From contig NC_079898.1 of NCBI RefSeq assembly GCF_024868665.1, positions 16,302,403 to 16,366,402 on the forward strand: DNA of 64,000 nucleotides, given 5' to 3'. Shown here piece by piece: positions 38,195 to 49,330 of the stretch. The notes under the pieces were generated by a model, which did not search any database, was not told the origin of the DNA, and saw only the letters and a program-made list of their open reading frames with translations. Source of the stretch: Triplophysa rosa. Taxonomy: Eukaryota > Chordata > Actinopteri > Cypriniformes > Nemacheilidae. Every line of letters starts with the position of its first letter. Positions within the stretch are counted from its first letter, which is position 1. A program made the position numbers and the translations under genes.

Positions 38195-38913
38195 GGGGTG
38201 CTGCAATGGTGTGTCATGCATTCTGACTTCTTAACAATGTTAAACGTGCTGTCTTCTCATGCTTAACATGGTCAACTTGTCAAAAAATGAGTTGGGCGTA
38301 TTACGTAGTATTTCTGTGCTCGATACACTCCCCCAGCAATCGTACAGGTTTCGGCAAGCTTTTTTCGAACATATAAAACTGTTTCGTAACAAATTTTCTT
38401 AGTCCCTTATCGGACAATTCTCCAGGAAAAGCATGCGGCACGCCCACGCGGCAGCAAGGAGAGCAGGAGAAGGAGCATGCGCAGACGTCACTTTCACTTG
38501 TGTGCAGGAGAGAGAGAGACAGCATACGTTTGTGAAGTTCAGGTGTTTGTTTGTTCACTGCATTTGGGTGATGAATGTTATATAAATGGTGGATATAACG
38601 CTGGATTTGGAGATCGTTTGAAACTGATATATTTAGCCGTCCCAGCGCCAAAAGATGCCGGACATGGACCTCATGCGGTGAGTGAAACTGATGTCTGCGT
38701 TTTGTTAGCAATGGGTGCGCACGTGCTTTAGTTCAGCCTACCCCTCCCCCCCACACGCGCCGTATGCTTTCGGAAAAAATCGTACAGCTGTATCTATCTT
38801 TTATAAATGTGATCAAACTAAATACTCTTCGAAGAAACAAAGTATGCAATACTACTCTATAGGTACTCAAGATTAATATGAGATTGGCAGAAGCCGCGTG
38901 TGTTAGGGCCGCT
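38194..38913. mobile_element. TTAA-flanked element family T, copy 1 (level 3)
   Basis: A 720-bp unit flanked by TTAA on both sides (38190-38193 and 38914-38917). It starts AGGGGTGCTGCAATGGTGTG and ends CGTGTGTTAGGGCCGCT. Long stretches match copy 2 at 42753-44149, for example TTCTCATGCTTAACATGGTC and GATATAACGCTGGATTTGGA plus GATCGTTTGAAACTGATATA. It lacks a recognisable enzyme. TTAA duplication points to piggyBac- or Kolobok-type mobilisation, but I cannot assign the family. Confidence 0.75.
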
Positions 38914-39602
38914 TTAAAGCGCGAGAGCAGATCATCTACATGACAAGACGGATTTTTATCTTTATGTACACAATAATAATCTTTTACATTGTAATCCATT
39001 TATTTTTTATATTTGGCATGTTTGTGTGCTGCTGCGCTTCCCTCTGTGTAATAAGTAAAGTGAAAGCACGTTGTATGTGGACCCGCCCAGAGGCGCATTT
39101 TCTACTAATGCGCTCTTTTTTTTAAACAAAAAAAATATTGCGCCATTGACTTTACACCAGGTTTGAGTTGGTCTATGGTTCAGTCTACGGTTCAGTCTAT
39201 TTTCAGTTCCTCAAAATAGCAACGCGCCAACAATGCGCTGAGCACACCTCTTTTTTAGACCACAAATGAGCGCAAATGCATCTGCTATTTAAACAACCGG
39301 GTGTACAATAGGGCCCTGAGTACGAGTACCAATATTTTTTTCTGGTACTCGTTGATTCCGATACCACGCCCTGTATGTTTTTTTTTAAACTAATAAAAAA
39401 TAGAAAAGCTTCTTTATTACGAACAACTCTGCTCAAACACATTTATGTTCTTGTCACAAACTTTCAAAGCACAAATTTTAGTCAGTTCTGTCAGGTATGT
39501 CACGTGAGGTATCAGTATCTAAAACTTTTCGGTGCATCCCTAGCAAAAAGCCATGTTATCACATGAGAAAAATAAAAAAGCAAAACTATTTTATGAAGTG
39601 GC

Positions 39603-39782
39603 TAATTCATATGAATTTGTTTTTTTAATTTAAACGTACAGTTATTTTAAAAACGCAATAATAATCTTAACCGTCACTTAGGCGAAAGTAAAACGTACAA
39701 AATGTACAAATGAAGCTGTACGAATTCATATGAAGTAGCCATCTTGTTAAATAGTTGCAAATTCCTGTGAGATTATTGGGTT
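39603..39782 (-). repeat. Dispersed repeat Z, copy 2
   Basis: On the minus strand it reads AATCTCACAGGAATTTGCAA through TTCATATGAATTCGTACAGC to TTCATATGAATTAGCCAC. The first and last strings parallel copy 1 at 18316-18515. The ends of the 39603-39740 part are themselves inverted repeats. Confidence 0.6.
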
Positions 39783-40120
39783 GGAATAGCATGGATTATC
39801 CGCTTTTACAACTTGTCAAGTCACATCAGTTAAAGTAAATATTGTTAGACGATGAAAATGGAACAGAAAAAAAATTCTTATTCAATTTTTTAAAACAAAC
39901 AAAATAAAAGAATGTTAAGTAATTGTCTAAAACTTTGCAATATGTTCCAACGTGTGCAATATCTATATTTGCTTGTACATCTACACACACACACACACAC
40001 ACACAATCTCTAAGGAAAAAAACAGTGATAGCCAGAAGTCGAAATCACTAAAAAAACTTTCATACCCAGTTACAAAAGCTGAAGCAAAAATACACAAAAC
40101 GAACCAACACTAAAGCATTT
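39783..40120. other. Non-coding with a short (CA)n microsatellite
   Basis: A (CA)n tract lies at 39983-40005; nothing else is recognised. Confidence 0.5.
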
Positions 40121-40740
40121 CAAACGCTCAGTCGTCAAAGTTTGCATCCTGCATCTCAGCGTCTAAAAGGAGGTGGGGAGGCTGCGGGTTGAGACAGCTC
40201 AGTATATTTGCATGCACACATAGTTTCACATGCAGTCACACAGGCAAGGTGCTGGGCTCTTATCAACCGAGATAAGCCCTGACTGGCCTTTTACCTAGGG
40301 GAGCCAGGTCTAATCTGAAAAAGCCTGTCATTAACAAAGAGAGATCCCTTCCTCAAGGATACAAGAAGGCTACAGGCAAACCCAACTTTGCTCCTCTACG
40401 TCTTTGACATCCTTTTATCTGCCCCTTCATTTAGGCTCGGGACTTATTATTCCCATAATGCAACACTTTCACCCTGGTTCAACGGCTCCATTAACAGTGG
40501 ATATTGTCCCTCTTGCCCTTACTGTCTGATAAGTGCAAATGAATGGCCAAATAAATATTGACAAACTGTTTTTCCTCTTTCCCCGCTGGTTTGACTTTGT
40601 CTGCACCCTGGCAGTTATTACAATAAGCTCTCCGGCTTTTACACGTACATCCGCTTTCATCAATGATAAAAGGTTAAGCTTAATCCAAGTATATTATGTT
40701 CATCACGTTTATTCACCTGCAACGAAATAAAAATGAGCAC
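40120..40740. promoter_or_regulatory. Candidate conserved non-coding element
   Basis: Repeat-free, with balanced composition, paired CTTATCAACCGAGATAAGCC near 40259 (an inverted GATA-type pair), TCATTAACAAAGAGAG and TTACAATAAGCTCTCCGGC. Two short opposed open frames have no domain. Function is inferred only from texture. Confidence 0.25.
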
Positions 40741-40855
40741 AAACTCTCAGAGATGGTCAAATATATCAAATCTGTTGTCATTTATCAAGACACCTATGGT
40801 GAGTTTGCTGTTCACAGATAGAAAGTGTCATCAACATTAGGCATATTGGAATTTA

Positions 40856-41084
40856 TTAAAGGGATAGTTCACCTAAACAGAAAAGAACAGATATTTTGAG
40901 AAATGTCTCGGTGGTTTTCTGTCTGTACAGTAGAAGTCAATGGGGGCCAATGTTGTTCGGCTACTGACGTTCTTCAAAATATCTTCTTTAGTGTTTCGCA
41001 GAAGAAAGAAAGTCAGGTTTGGAATGATATGAGGATGTGTAAATGAAAATTCTTTCATCAGTTATGAATGATCTATCCCTTTAA
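40856..41084. mobile_element. Angel-type MITE
   Basis: Starts TTAAAGGGATAGTTCACCTA and ends GAATGATCTATCCCTTTAA. The interior has AGTAGAAGTCAATGGGGGCC and TTCTTCAAAATATCTTCTTT. The left arm is shortened relative to the right. Confidence 0.85.
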
Positions 41085-41711
41085 ATATTGCTAAGAAAGG
41101 TGGTGCATAAAAAACTGACACGAACAAACCACACACAACCCAAAAGTAAAGCAGTGTTAAGCAAATTGCTTGCATGATAAAAGAGCCCTAATATGTTTTG
41201 AAAGCATTCAGCTCTGTTAACACACAAACTCTGACTTCCAGTCGTGGAGCTTTGTTAAGATTCTAATCGGCAAATGTCAAAAAGAATTAAATAGATAACT
41301 GTCATTCAGATTGGGCTCCGGCTCTCTGACATATTACTCATAGACGGGAAAGATAAGGCAGACCCCAGCCTCCTGTTTCTCAGTCAGAACCCACTGCATT
41401 TCCTTCACATCCCAAAAGCTAATTCCCCGCTCATATGAATATGCCATTTTCCTACTGCCAACATGATGAATCCCTGAACTGTACGTTACTGGTAGCCGGC
41501 CCCACCAAAAATGCCATATTAATGTCAAATGAGATATAACGATTTAGATTTGTCAGATTGCCCGATGTCAGTCCACATCCATCCTGTGTGCCGGTGGAGA
41601 TTTCCCATCAGACACTGAGAGGAAGAACAGATAACACAGCTCTCTGTGTTGGGCTACTCTCAGTGGAGGAAAGGGCTAAAGAAGTTATTCCAACTACTCG
41701 GCTCACTATAG
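41085..41711. other. Non-coding; no recognised gene
   Basis: Repeat-free, with GTTAAGATTCTAATCGGCAA near 41244 and AGATAACTGTCATTCAGATT near 41293. Possibly regulatory; no open frame of interest. Confidence 0.3.
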
Positions 41712-41788
41712 TTAAAGGGGTATTTTACCCAGAAATTACAATTCTGTCATCTTAACTGACCCTCATGTTGTTTCAAACCCTTTTATTG
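41712..41788. mobile_element. Angel-type MITE, left end only
   Basis: TTAAAGGGGTATTTTACCCA, then CAATTCTGTCATCTTAACTG and CCTCATGTTGTTTCAAACCC are the left arm of an Angel-type copy; the right arm is missing. Confidence 0.75.
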
Positions 41789-42748
41789 AGGATGTACCAG
41801 TCAGTCTTTAATAGTCCCAAAGAACTGGTAAAATGATCAGCATCAATTTGTATATTATAAAATTATATTTTGTCAATATGTTAGACAAAAATTAAAGGCA
41901 ATGCTTCATATAAGATTATTTACTGTATAATACAGTAGTTTTTGTGCACATGTGCTCTTGTGTTGTGAAGTAAGTGGTGAAGGTCAATAGAAGAGGGCAC
42001 CACCCAGAGCATACAGACCAAAAAAGCAAGTTTCTAACATTTTAAGGGTCATTAAGGAAGCAGAATGGAGTTGTTGTACCCTATTCTCCCTCACTAACAG
42101 CATCATCAGCGCTTAACAGGTTCAAGCTACGATGCATCAGCTTCAAGATACAATCTCCGATAGCAATTAAGCAGGAAACGTGCAATTTGCTGAAGAAAAA
42201 ATAGTCAATACCTATTATTGGATCTGCATACTTCAGGAGTAAGTTTCTCCCAGACGCTTTGTAATAGCAATCGCAGGCGCCCTCGAACTGAGACACTTGT
42301 TACAGCACAACTAAAAGGAGATAAAAAGCCTGAAGAGAATAAGAGACAATATTGGAATAATCATAAATTAAAAAACCTAAACGTTTTGTTTTCTTGGTTA
42401 CCTTTCACACGAAATCTGAAAGATATTTAAAACAAAGTTTGAGATATCCCACATAGCAACGTTTTCAATTGTACTTTTTAGACATGCCCTTGGCTTCCAC
42501 AGAAGAAAAATAATCCTTTATGTTGTGTTAATTTACTCTGAAGTGTGTAGGTAAGCATTTCCACCATGATGTTGTCCAGTCGGACAACAGCAAGTTGCAA
42601 ACCTGTAAACCGCACTCAACCGCATACGCTCATTGCATTCATACATGACATTTGGATTCATACAGCAATCTCAATATGAACTATTGAGTATTACAATATT
42701 GACAGATAAAGGGATTTTTTAAAACAGATCTTAAAGCAGTTTTTTCAC
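41789..42748. other. Non-coding, no recognised gene
   Basis: No feature supported; opposed 70-codon open frames at 42081-42430 look like chance. Confidence 0.35.
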
Positions 42749-42752
42749 TTAA

Positions 42753-44149
42753 AGATTGGGTAGCATGCTATTTCATGCATTCTGACTTCTTTACACGGTT
42801 AAACATGCTGGCTTCTCATGCTTAACATGGTCGACTTGTTAAAAAACGAGTTGGACGTATGACATAGTATTTCTGTGCTTGATACATTCCCCCAGCACTC
42901 CAACTTGTTTCGGAAAGTTTTTTACAAGTCTGTATCCCTGTTTCGTAACAGGGATCCTATTCCTTTTATTGGGAAATTCTCCCGGAAAAGCACGCCCACG
43001 GCAAGGCAAAAGAAATAGCCCACCCACACGCCAACGACGAGCGATAAGAAGACCCGCTTATCAAGATTGGCTGTGCTGCGTCAAGATTGGCTGCGCTGTG
43101 GGCGTGCAGCTGCAGCTCATTACTCTTGCGATAGTGAGAGATGTTGAGGTGTGTTTGTCTGTTCACGGAATTTCAATGATGGATATTATATAAACGGTGG
43201 ATATAACGCTGGATTTGGAGATCGTTTGAAACTGATATATGGAGCCGTCCCAGCGCTAAAAGATGCCGGACATTGCACGCGGTAAGTCAAACTAAGGGTG
43301 TGTTCATATATGCCATGTTTGGTTCGATTAAAACGAACTCTTGTGCGATTGCTCTGTTAGTGCGGTTTATTTGTGTAAGTGTGAACGCTGCCACCCAAAC
43401 CCTGGTGCGCACCAAACAAGCGGACTGAGACCGCTGAAAAGATGGGTCTTGGTCCACTTTCAAATGAACTCTGGCGCGGTTCGATTGAAATATGAACGCA
43501 ACCGAACCAAAAACAGGACTTGATAACAATATACGAACCAAAGATCAAGTGATTTGGTAATATAAAAAGAGTGTTTATTAGATGTGCCTGCGCATGTAAC
43601 GCAGGAATTCCTGGCGCCGTTTTGACTGCTTTTAAACACTTCATGAGGTCTTCGCGAGTTACTAGCTACCGGTAAGTTCCGTTTTAAAATATTAATCATA
43701 AAAGCTGTCCAATCACGTTGCGACTTTACACGTAAGCTGTTAGGTTCGACATCTTTAGGTTCGCTGTAAAATGCCAGTCTGAACGCTAAGCGAACCAGGA
43801 CTAAATGCATTTTTTTATTTTTTTGGTCTGAACCAAAAGAACCGAACTAGAAATATGAACGCATCCTAAGTCATATGTCCGTTTTTTGTTGGCAATCGGA
43901 GTGTACGTGCATAATGTAAAAAACACGAAGGGATTATTGCGATGATGTATTGTGTGCTCGTGCTATAGTTCCGTCCCTACTGCCTGCCTCCAGCTGCTCG
44001 TCTTTTTCCGGAAATAATCATACAGCTGTATCTCTCTTTCATAAATTTGATCAATCTAAATACTCTTCGAAGATAGGATGTATGCAATAATACTGTATAG
44101 GTACTTAAGATTAATATGAGATTGGCAGAAACTGCGTGTTACCCGATCT
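42753..44149. mobile_element. TTAA-flanked element family T, copy 2
   Basis: Flanked by TTAA at 42749-42752 and 44150-44153. The left end AGATTGGGTAGCATGC is inverted at the right as GCGTGTTACCCGATCT, a better preserved terminal repeat than in copy 1. It carries a short internal direct repeat, TCAAGATTGGCTG, near 43059 and 43081. A hAT-like MITE is inserted at 43294-43869; without it, this copy is about 0.8 kb, close to copy 1. No coding sequence is recognised. Confidence 0.78.
43294..43869. mobile_element. hAT-like MITE inserted in family T copy 2
   Basis: Left end AAGGGTGTGTTCATATATGC and right end AATATGAACGCATCCTAA are imperfect inverted repeats, continued inside by GGTTCGATTAAAACGAAC and AACCAAAAGAACCGAACTAG. 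Flanking 8-mers GTCAAACT and GTCATATG share five positions, a possible decayed 8-bp target duplication. The uninterrupted homologous sequence in copy 1 (about 38680-38720) proves that this is an insertion. The open frames across it have no recognised domain. Confidence 0.75.
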
Positions 44150-44270
44150 TTAAAAAAAGTGATTATCCTTGAGAGTTGACTTTACAAGATTTACTCACTC
44201 TTACAGTTTATTGTTCAAAACAATACTCATATTTCAGTGATTTCATATAATAAAGTGTTTTCTGGTTATT

Positions 44271-44583
44271 TTAAAGGGACAGTTCACCCAGCAATGAAAA
44301 TTTTGTCATCATTTACTCACCCTTGTTCCAAACTTGTATACATTTATTTGTTCTGCTAAACACAAAGGAAGATAATTGTAAGAATGTCAGTAACCAAACA
44401 GATCTCATCCCCCATTGACTCCCATTTATTTTCCCTACTATGGCATTAAATAGGGGAGAAGATCTGTTTGGTTTATGACATTCTTCCAAATATCTTCTGT
44501 TGTGTTTAGCAGCAGGTTTGAAACAATCTGAGGATGAGAGAATGATGAAAGCATATTTATTTCTGGGTGAACTATCCCTTTAA
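44271..44583. mobile_element. Angel-type MITE, near full length
   Basis: Begins TTAAAGGGACAGTTCACCCA and ends TTCTGGGTGAACTATCCCTTTAA, with arms GGAAGATAATTGTAAGAATG and ATTCTTCCAAATATCTTCTG and the centre CCCATTTATTTTCCCTACTA. Both TTAA edges are present. Confidence 0.9.
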
Positions 44584-44616
44584 AGCCTGACAGCATCTGA
44601 CTGTACATCTCTCTTA

Positions 44617-44673
44617 ACAAGCGAGTGAGTAAATAATGACAGAATTTTATTTTAAGGTGAACTATCCCTTTAA
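44617..44673. mobile_element. Angel-type MITE, right end only
   Basis: CGAGTGAGTAAATAATGACA followed by AAGGTGAACTATCCCTTTAA is a second right terminus only 34 bp after the previous copy, which suggests a partial duplication or a truncated neighbour. Confidence 0.8.
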
Positions 44674-45150
44674 CACTTTGGTCTATCCTGTGAATAAGCA
44701 GAACAGTCTTTCCAATGTTTGTCATTTCCCTAAGTGATCATGACTAACAAGGTTTAAATCCATTCTAATCTGACCGTCACCATTACGACTTAAAGATGTA
44801 AATACCAGCCCCACTTCATAAAATCAGAATTCATGATGTGACAGAGCAGTGAAGAGGACACCATGCTGGAAAAGCTAGCCAATGAAAGAGAATTAGAAGA
44901 AAGCTGACCCAAATATCATCTCCCCAAAAGAGGAAACGTGTTATGCTAAATAGGCCATAAAGGTACTTAAAGATTATGCAAAATTCTCTTTTAATGGATG
45001 ACATGGAGAAATGAAAGACAGCCAAATCTCCAGGCGCAGACCTGGTAACCTCCCTCCCATCTCACTATGTGTGTGTTTGTGAGTGCCACAGGGAATGACA
45101 GGGGGTATATTTCGGATTTACTGGAAAATAGTAAGTTTGATAAAAATTGC
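44674..45150. other. Non-coding, no recognised gene
   Basis: Nothing is supported; opposed frames under 70 codons are chance. Confidence 0.35.
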
Positions 45151-45533
45151 TTAAAGGTACAGGGTATGAAATTTAGCCGCATCTAGTGGTGAGATTGCAA
45201 ATTGCAACCAACAATTCATCTCTCCCTTTCGAAGGACTACTGAGGCTGACACAGAACTAATATGTCGTCACATTTTAGCTTCTTTGCTGAAGGAGATAAC
45301 GTATTTACGAAATGCATTCTGTAGCAGTTTGTCCATTTAGGGCTACTGTAGAACATGGCGAATTTCATGCAAAGGGGCCCGCGGTGTATGTAGATAGAAA
45401 TAGCTCATTCTAAAGTAAGAAAAACATATCGCTTCATTATGTAAGCTCTTTATACACCTCTAAAGACATAGTTATGTACATTATATTGCATTTCTGTCAA
45501 TAGATCCTCCAAAAAATTGCACTGGACCTTTAA
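45151..45533. mobile_element. TTAA MITE family M, copy 1
   Basis: Starts TTAAAGGTACAGGGTATGAA and ends TTGCACTGGACCTTTAA. The whole 383-bp unit matches 60598-60974 in the opposite orientation, for example GAAGGAGATAACGTATTTAC against its counterpart near 60815, and GGGGCCCGCGGTGTATGTAG against the one near 60735. TTAA edges and inverted TTAAAGG ends indicate a non-autonomous DNA transposon. Confidence 0.85.
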
Positions 45534-47020
45534 TGTTTTGTAAAAGCTGATAATATAATGCATGTAATAATACATAACCATCTAATATATAAAACAATAA
45601 AGCTCGTTACATAAAACACGTTAAAGCGTTTACACTAAGATGCACTTTTAAATAACAAACAAGCTCCTTTCTCATGTACGGGCTCTCTAGTGTCCATACA
45701 GGCACGTATTATTCGACATACTCGCACTGAACACATACACACACAAAACAGAACCAGCCAGTGGGACAGCGTCAAGGCCCTTGTGGAACCCATGCACCGT
45801 GAACCCTGAATTTTATGACTTCATTATTTTCCTTTCCCGCAACGCTCGCTTTCATTTGAGCAAGTCTTCACATTGGTATAATGAGAGCGCTATAAAAACG
45901 TTGCTTTAAAAGGGTTTGCATACTCCCCCATTCTCAGCTCAACCCTTCAGCAAGCATATGGCAGGTAATCAGGTTGGCAATCACAGTGCCCATAATATGT
46001 GCTGCATGATTTCAGCATTGTGCTATTATCCATCTGTTTCTGCACGGAGAGACATGAACCTTCCTGCAAGAGGTCAGTGCTTTCATGACACTCACAGATC
46101 CTCAAAGCTCAAGCAAGAGGCTCTCCTGATTTCCTCTGGAATCTGGATATGTGCCTTCCTCTGTTCAACTATTCTATTCTATTCTCAAATAGATGTATCT
46201 ATAGATCATAGCATCTGTGATGTCATATCCTGTTTTGGGGAAAGTAGGTGCTGCTTTCAGTTGACCATATCGTCTATAACATCAATCCATCCTTGTGGAG
46301 TTTCTCAGATATTTACACTGATAAAATAACCCCTTTGGGTCATGCCCTTTTTGAAAAGGTGCCTAGTATCTTTTCATTTCGACAGTGTGTGTCAGGTAGT
46401 ATCACAATTTCAATTTGGCATTCACACAGCAAACTTTCCTGCTGTAACAATTTTATGCTATAACTCAATACGTGCGTGTTATACTGTCACCTTAAGATGT
46501 CCTAACTGTCCTTTTAAAATCCTTGAAAATAAGTTAACTCACTCGAATGCCAAACAGGAGGGGGTTATACATTCTGAGTGCCTTCATGGTACAGTATTTA
46601 TTATGTATGTCAGGACAAAACATTACACAGGAGATGGGACGCATATGGATTCAATTGTGTACTTCGAGTGTGCTTCAGTAAACCAACCACTTCAGACTCG
46701 TTTGCTTCTGACAAAGGTTATATCTTATTTAATATTTGCTTGTCTTAATTCGCTGTGTGTGATCTTGGGTTTTACATTCTGGTAAGATCAATGCTTTAGT
46801 CTGTAAATTGCTCTACAAGTGTCCTGCAGTCTGTGATCTGAAAATTGAACATTGACATCAGTATAAGAATAAGTACCGCACAAGGATCAATGTGTGATAA
46901 AGCACATACTGTATGAGGCTGGATCGAAAGATGAGCCTTATGTCATCGTGCTTGCATTCGCACGTACACACATTTCTATCACAATGTGCAAATTTCATAC
47001 ATTTCACAAAATTATATATG
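45534..47020. other. Non-coding; possible regulatory DNA
   Basis: Contains plus-strand open frames of 137 codons (45916-46329) and 147 codons (46342-46785) in different frames. Neither has a recognised domain, and no frame-consistent splice context is visible. Part of the region near 45780-46060 is repeat-free and balanced in composition. I leave it without a gene call. Confidence 0.3.
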
Positions 47021-47403
47021 TTAAAGGAACAGTTCACCCAAAAATGAAAATTCTGTCTTTATTTAATCACCCTTAAGATGTTCAAAATCTGTATAAATGT
47101 ATTTGTTCTGATAAAAGCAAAGAAAGATATTTGGAAGAATGCTTGTAACCAAACAGTTCACAGCCACCATTGACTACCATAGTAGGAAAAATTGCTTCAT
47201 AAATTTCTTTGTTCTGTTGAACACAAAATTAGATATTTTGAAGAATGTTGGAAAGCAAACAGTTCTTGGGCACTTTTGACTTCCATTGTCATTTTATGGT
47301 AGTCAATGGTGGCCAAGAACTGTCTGGTTACAAGCATTCTACCAAATAACTTTCTCTGTGTTCATCAGAACAATTTTTCTGTGTGTGTGAAATGACCCTT
47401 TAA
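47021..47403. mobile_element. Angel-type MITE, long variant
   Basis: Begins TTAAAGGAACAGTTCACCCA and ends GTGTGAAATGACCCTTTAA. It contains two left-arm-like segments (GAAAGATATTTGGAAGAATG and TTAGATATTTTGAAGAATGT), so its interior is duplicated, similar to the copy at 15153-15570. A minus-oriented arm GGTAGTCAATGGTGGCCAAG pairs with GCCACCATTGACTACC. Confidence 0.88.
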
Positions 47404-47914
47404 GTTACATCACACAGGAGGCAAACATCAAATACATATTTTCCAAAGCCAATAAGACCAAAACAGGTCAAGATGTCCAATAAAAATAACTGGTATAGTT
47501 ACTATTTTGAATCTTTTGAATAAACTATATTTGTGCAGACATCCAAAAAATCAAGAATGTATATTATATGACACTGTGCTAATGATTTTTGTACAGGTTT
47601 TGAAAACCCAGGGTGCCAGGGAAAGCCCTAAGCCCATGGATCTGGCCTACAGGACTCTATAAAGCTATCCTAAAAAGCAGTGGCAAGCAATGCTACATAT
47701 TATGTTTGAATGACTTTATTGGGCTGTAAAATCTGAGGTGAGGTCAAATGGAAAAGAACTGGTAACGAACAGGTTTCCCTGGAACAGAAAAGCAAGAAAT
47801 GTGAAGTGAACATAAAAGCCTCTCCAAATCAGAATAAAAGACAATAGGCTTTGAGCAAGACAAAAAGCAATTTATTTATTATTTATCATTTATTTATTTA
47901 TTAGATATTATTTA
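47404..47914. other. Non-coding, no recognised gene
   Basis: No feature except TTTA-rich sequence at 47873-47930. Confidence 0.4.
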
Positions 47915-48066
47915 TTAGAATGATCTTGCTTGGTCTATAAACACCATGCACTGTGCTGTGTTTTACCTTTCTGTGTTTTTCTGTTTTTATTATTTGCTCC
48001 TGTAAAGTTGCTTTGGAACAATGCACATTGTGAAAAGCGCAATATAAATAAATTGAATTGAATTGA
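47915..48066 (+). mobile_element. LINE/SINE 3' tail
   Basis: The string CTGTAAAGTTGCTTTGGAAC, then GTGAAAAGCGCAATATAAAT and AAATTGAATTGAATTGAA is the stereotyped 3' end of L2-like LINEs and partner SINEs in teleosts, ending in a short tandem TTGAA tail. The copy is severely 5'-truncated and has no coding remnant. Confidence 0.7.
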
Positions 48067-48730
48067 AAGATAAAACCATCATTGAGAAGACCAGTGCTGA
48101 TGACAACTTAACCCTGGATCTGGCGGTATGCATGGAAACAATTTTATCCAGCTCCCTTCTAGCTTTGAACTTCTCTCTACTTACAGATTTTTAGGCCTAT
48201 TAACTATTAACAGTGCTCCATAGATCCACAATCTGTCCTGAGTGTGTGTGAAAAAGTCTGAATGAAGATTCGAGCACTTCAGTGCAAAATAACACCCTGA
48301 ATGACATGTCATGTTCCTGTTATGGCTACTAAGGAATGTCCATAGTAAGTCAAAAGTGTCTAAATGTCCTCCGCAAACTCACCCACGTCCCTCCTGCTAA
48401 TGATTTATGGCAGGTTGGCAAGGCCGGTGTAATAAACTAAACATGGGGACAACATGGCAAACGTTAGCATACGTTAGAAATGGCCAACATCCAAAACAGA
48501 CGAGAAAGAGTGCATCGGAGTTAAAAATAAAGACATTTAAAAGTGAATGTTAGATAAAACATTTTCATAGCCTAAATGTCTCAGACCACATTTAAAAAAA
48601 ACTCTTCTAAACTTAGAAATAAACAGGACATTTTTATGATGATGAAAGAGGGATAAAAAAACTGGTATCATACTTTTAAACCTCACTTAAATACAGTATA
48701 GGTATACTACTTATTTTAATATTCACATTA
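48067..48730. other. Non-coding, no recognised gene
   Basis: Nothing supported. Confidence 0.35.
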
Positions 48731-48739
48731 AATTAAATT

Positions 48740-49330
48740 GTGCCTGATTTAAAAGCACTTGCCTCCTTATCCCCCGTATCCCAGCGTTTAAGTAAGGAGG
48801 CTCACAAATCTTTATTTAGAGATCTGTGATTATCCCTCGTCTCAGAGCGCACATGATGTACAGAGCATTAGAATGCACAGGAAGCAGTCATTCCTTCTCT
48901 CCTCAATCTCTCTCCATGCTGAAGGCCTTGTTTGTACAGCTCTCAGCCCAAATCCATTATTACTTCCTAAACTGACAAATCATTTCAACAAATACAATCT
49001 TCCCTTCCTTGCGCCGGCTGATAAGATAAATGCTGAAGTCGAGAAGGGACAGAGGCAGAGGTTCATATTTCAATTTGCAAAGCACCTCGTTCTGAATCTT
49101 AATTTAGACAAACAACAAAAAAAGCTAAAGACTAAGGTTCCAATCAGAAACAAAACTCTCATCGAGCCAAACTGTGAGCCGTGCCTCACACCTAGATGCA
49201 CGTGCTCTAAAAACGCCTGGGTAAAAAACGACCAAACTGGCAACCCAACGCTGAGTCAAATATTGGAATTAACCCATGCGGCAAGGTGGGTTTGCACGTT
49301 TTAACCTAAATATTAGCTCCTGATGCTAAT
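48740..49330. promoter_or_regulatory. Candidate conserved non-coding element
   Basis: Repeat-free, composition-balanced sequence with CCCAGCGTTTAAGTAAGGAG, CTGATAAGATAAATGCTGAA and CTCCTGATGCTAATTGAAGC. It is crossed by a 143-codon plus-strand frame (48873-49304) without recognisable domains. I consider the regulatory reading more likely than a gene, with low certainty. Confidence 0.25.

Larger units (their letters stand above)
37862..39316 (+). mobile_element. Harbinger-like element with GGGCCCTATT ends (level 2)
   Basis: The left terminus GGGCCCTATTTTCACGATCT and the right terminus GTGTACAATAGGGCCC are inverted repeats over about 10 bp. TGA flanks both sides (37859-37861 and 39317-39319), which fits the 3-bp target duplication of PIF/Harbinger elements. 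It retains a piece of a Myb/trihelix-like reading frame but no transposase. A third element interrupts it at 38194-38913. Confidence 0.7.
37829..39542. mobile_element. Outer MITE with TAGGGATGCACC ends (level 1 of a nest)
   Basis: The left end TAGGGATGCACCAATACAAT (37829) matches, in inverted orientation, the right end ACTTTTCGGTGCATCCCTA (to 39542). The inner flanks contain GAGTACGAGTACCAATA and GATTCCGATACC strings typical of this fish element class. It has been split by a Harbinger-like element at 37862-39316; without that insertion the MITE would be about 260 bp. Confidence 0.8.

Noticed and set aside
43287..43810. Overlapping open frames on both strands (84-116 codons)
   Set aside because: They fall across the MITE at 43294-43869 and translate terminal-repeat sequence.
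45916..46785. Two plus-strand open frames of 137 and 147 codons
   Set aside because: Different frames, no domain, no convincing splice sites; long frames of this kind arise by chance in 64 kb.
48873..49304. 143-codon plus-strand frame
   Set aside because: No domain or splice context, and the composition looks non-coding; retained only as part of a possible regulatory block.
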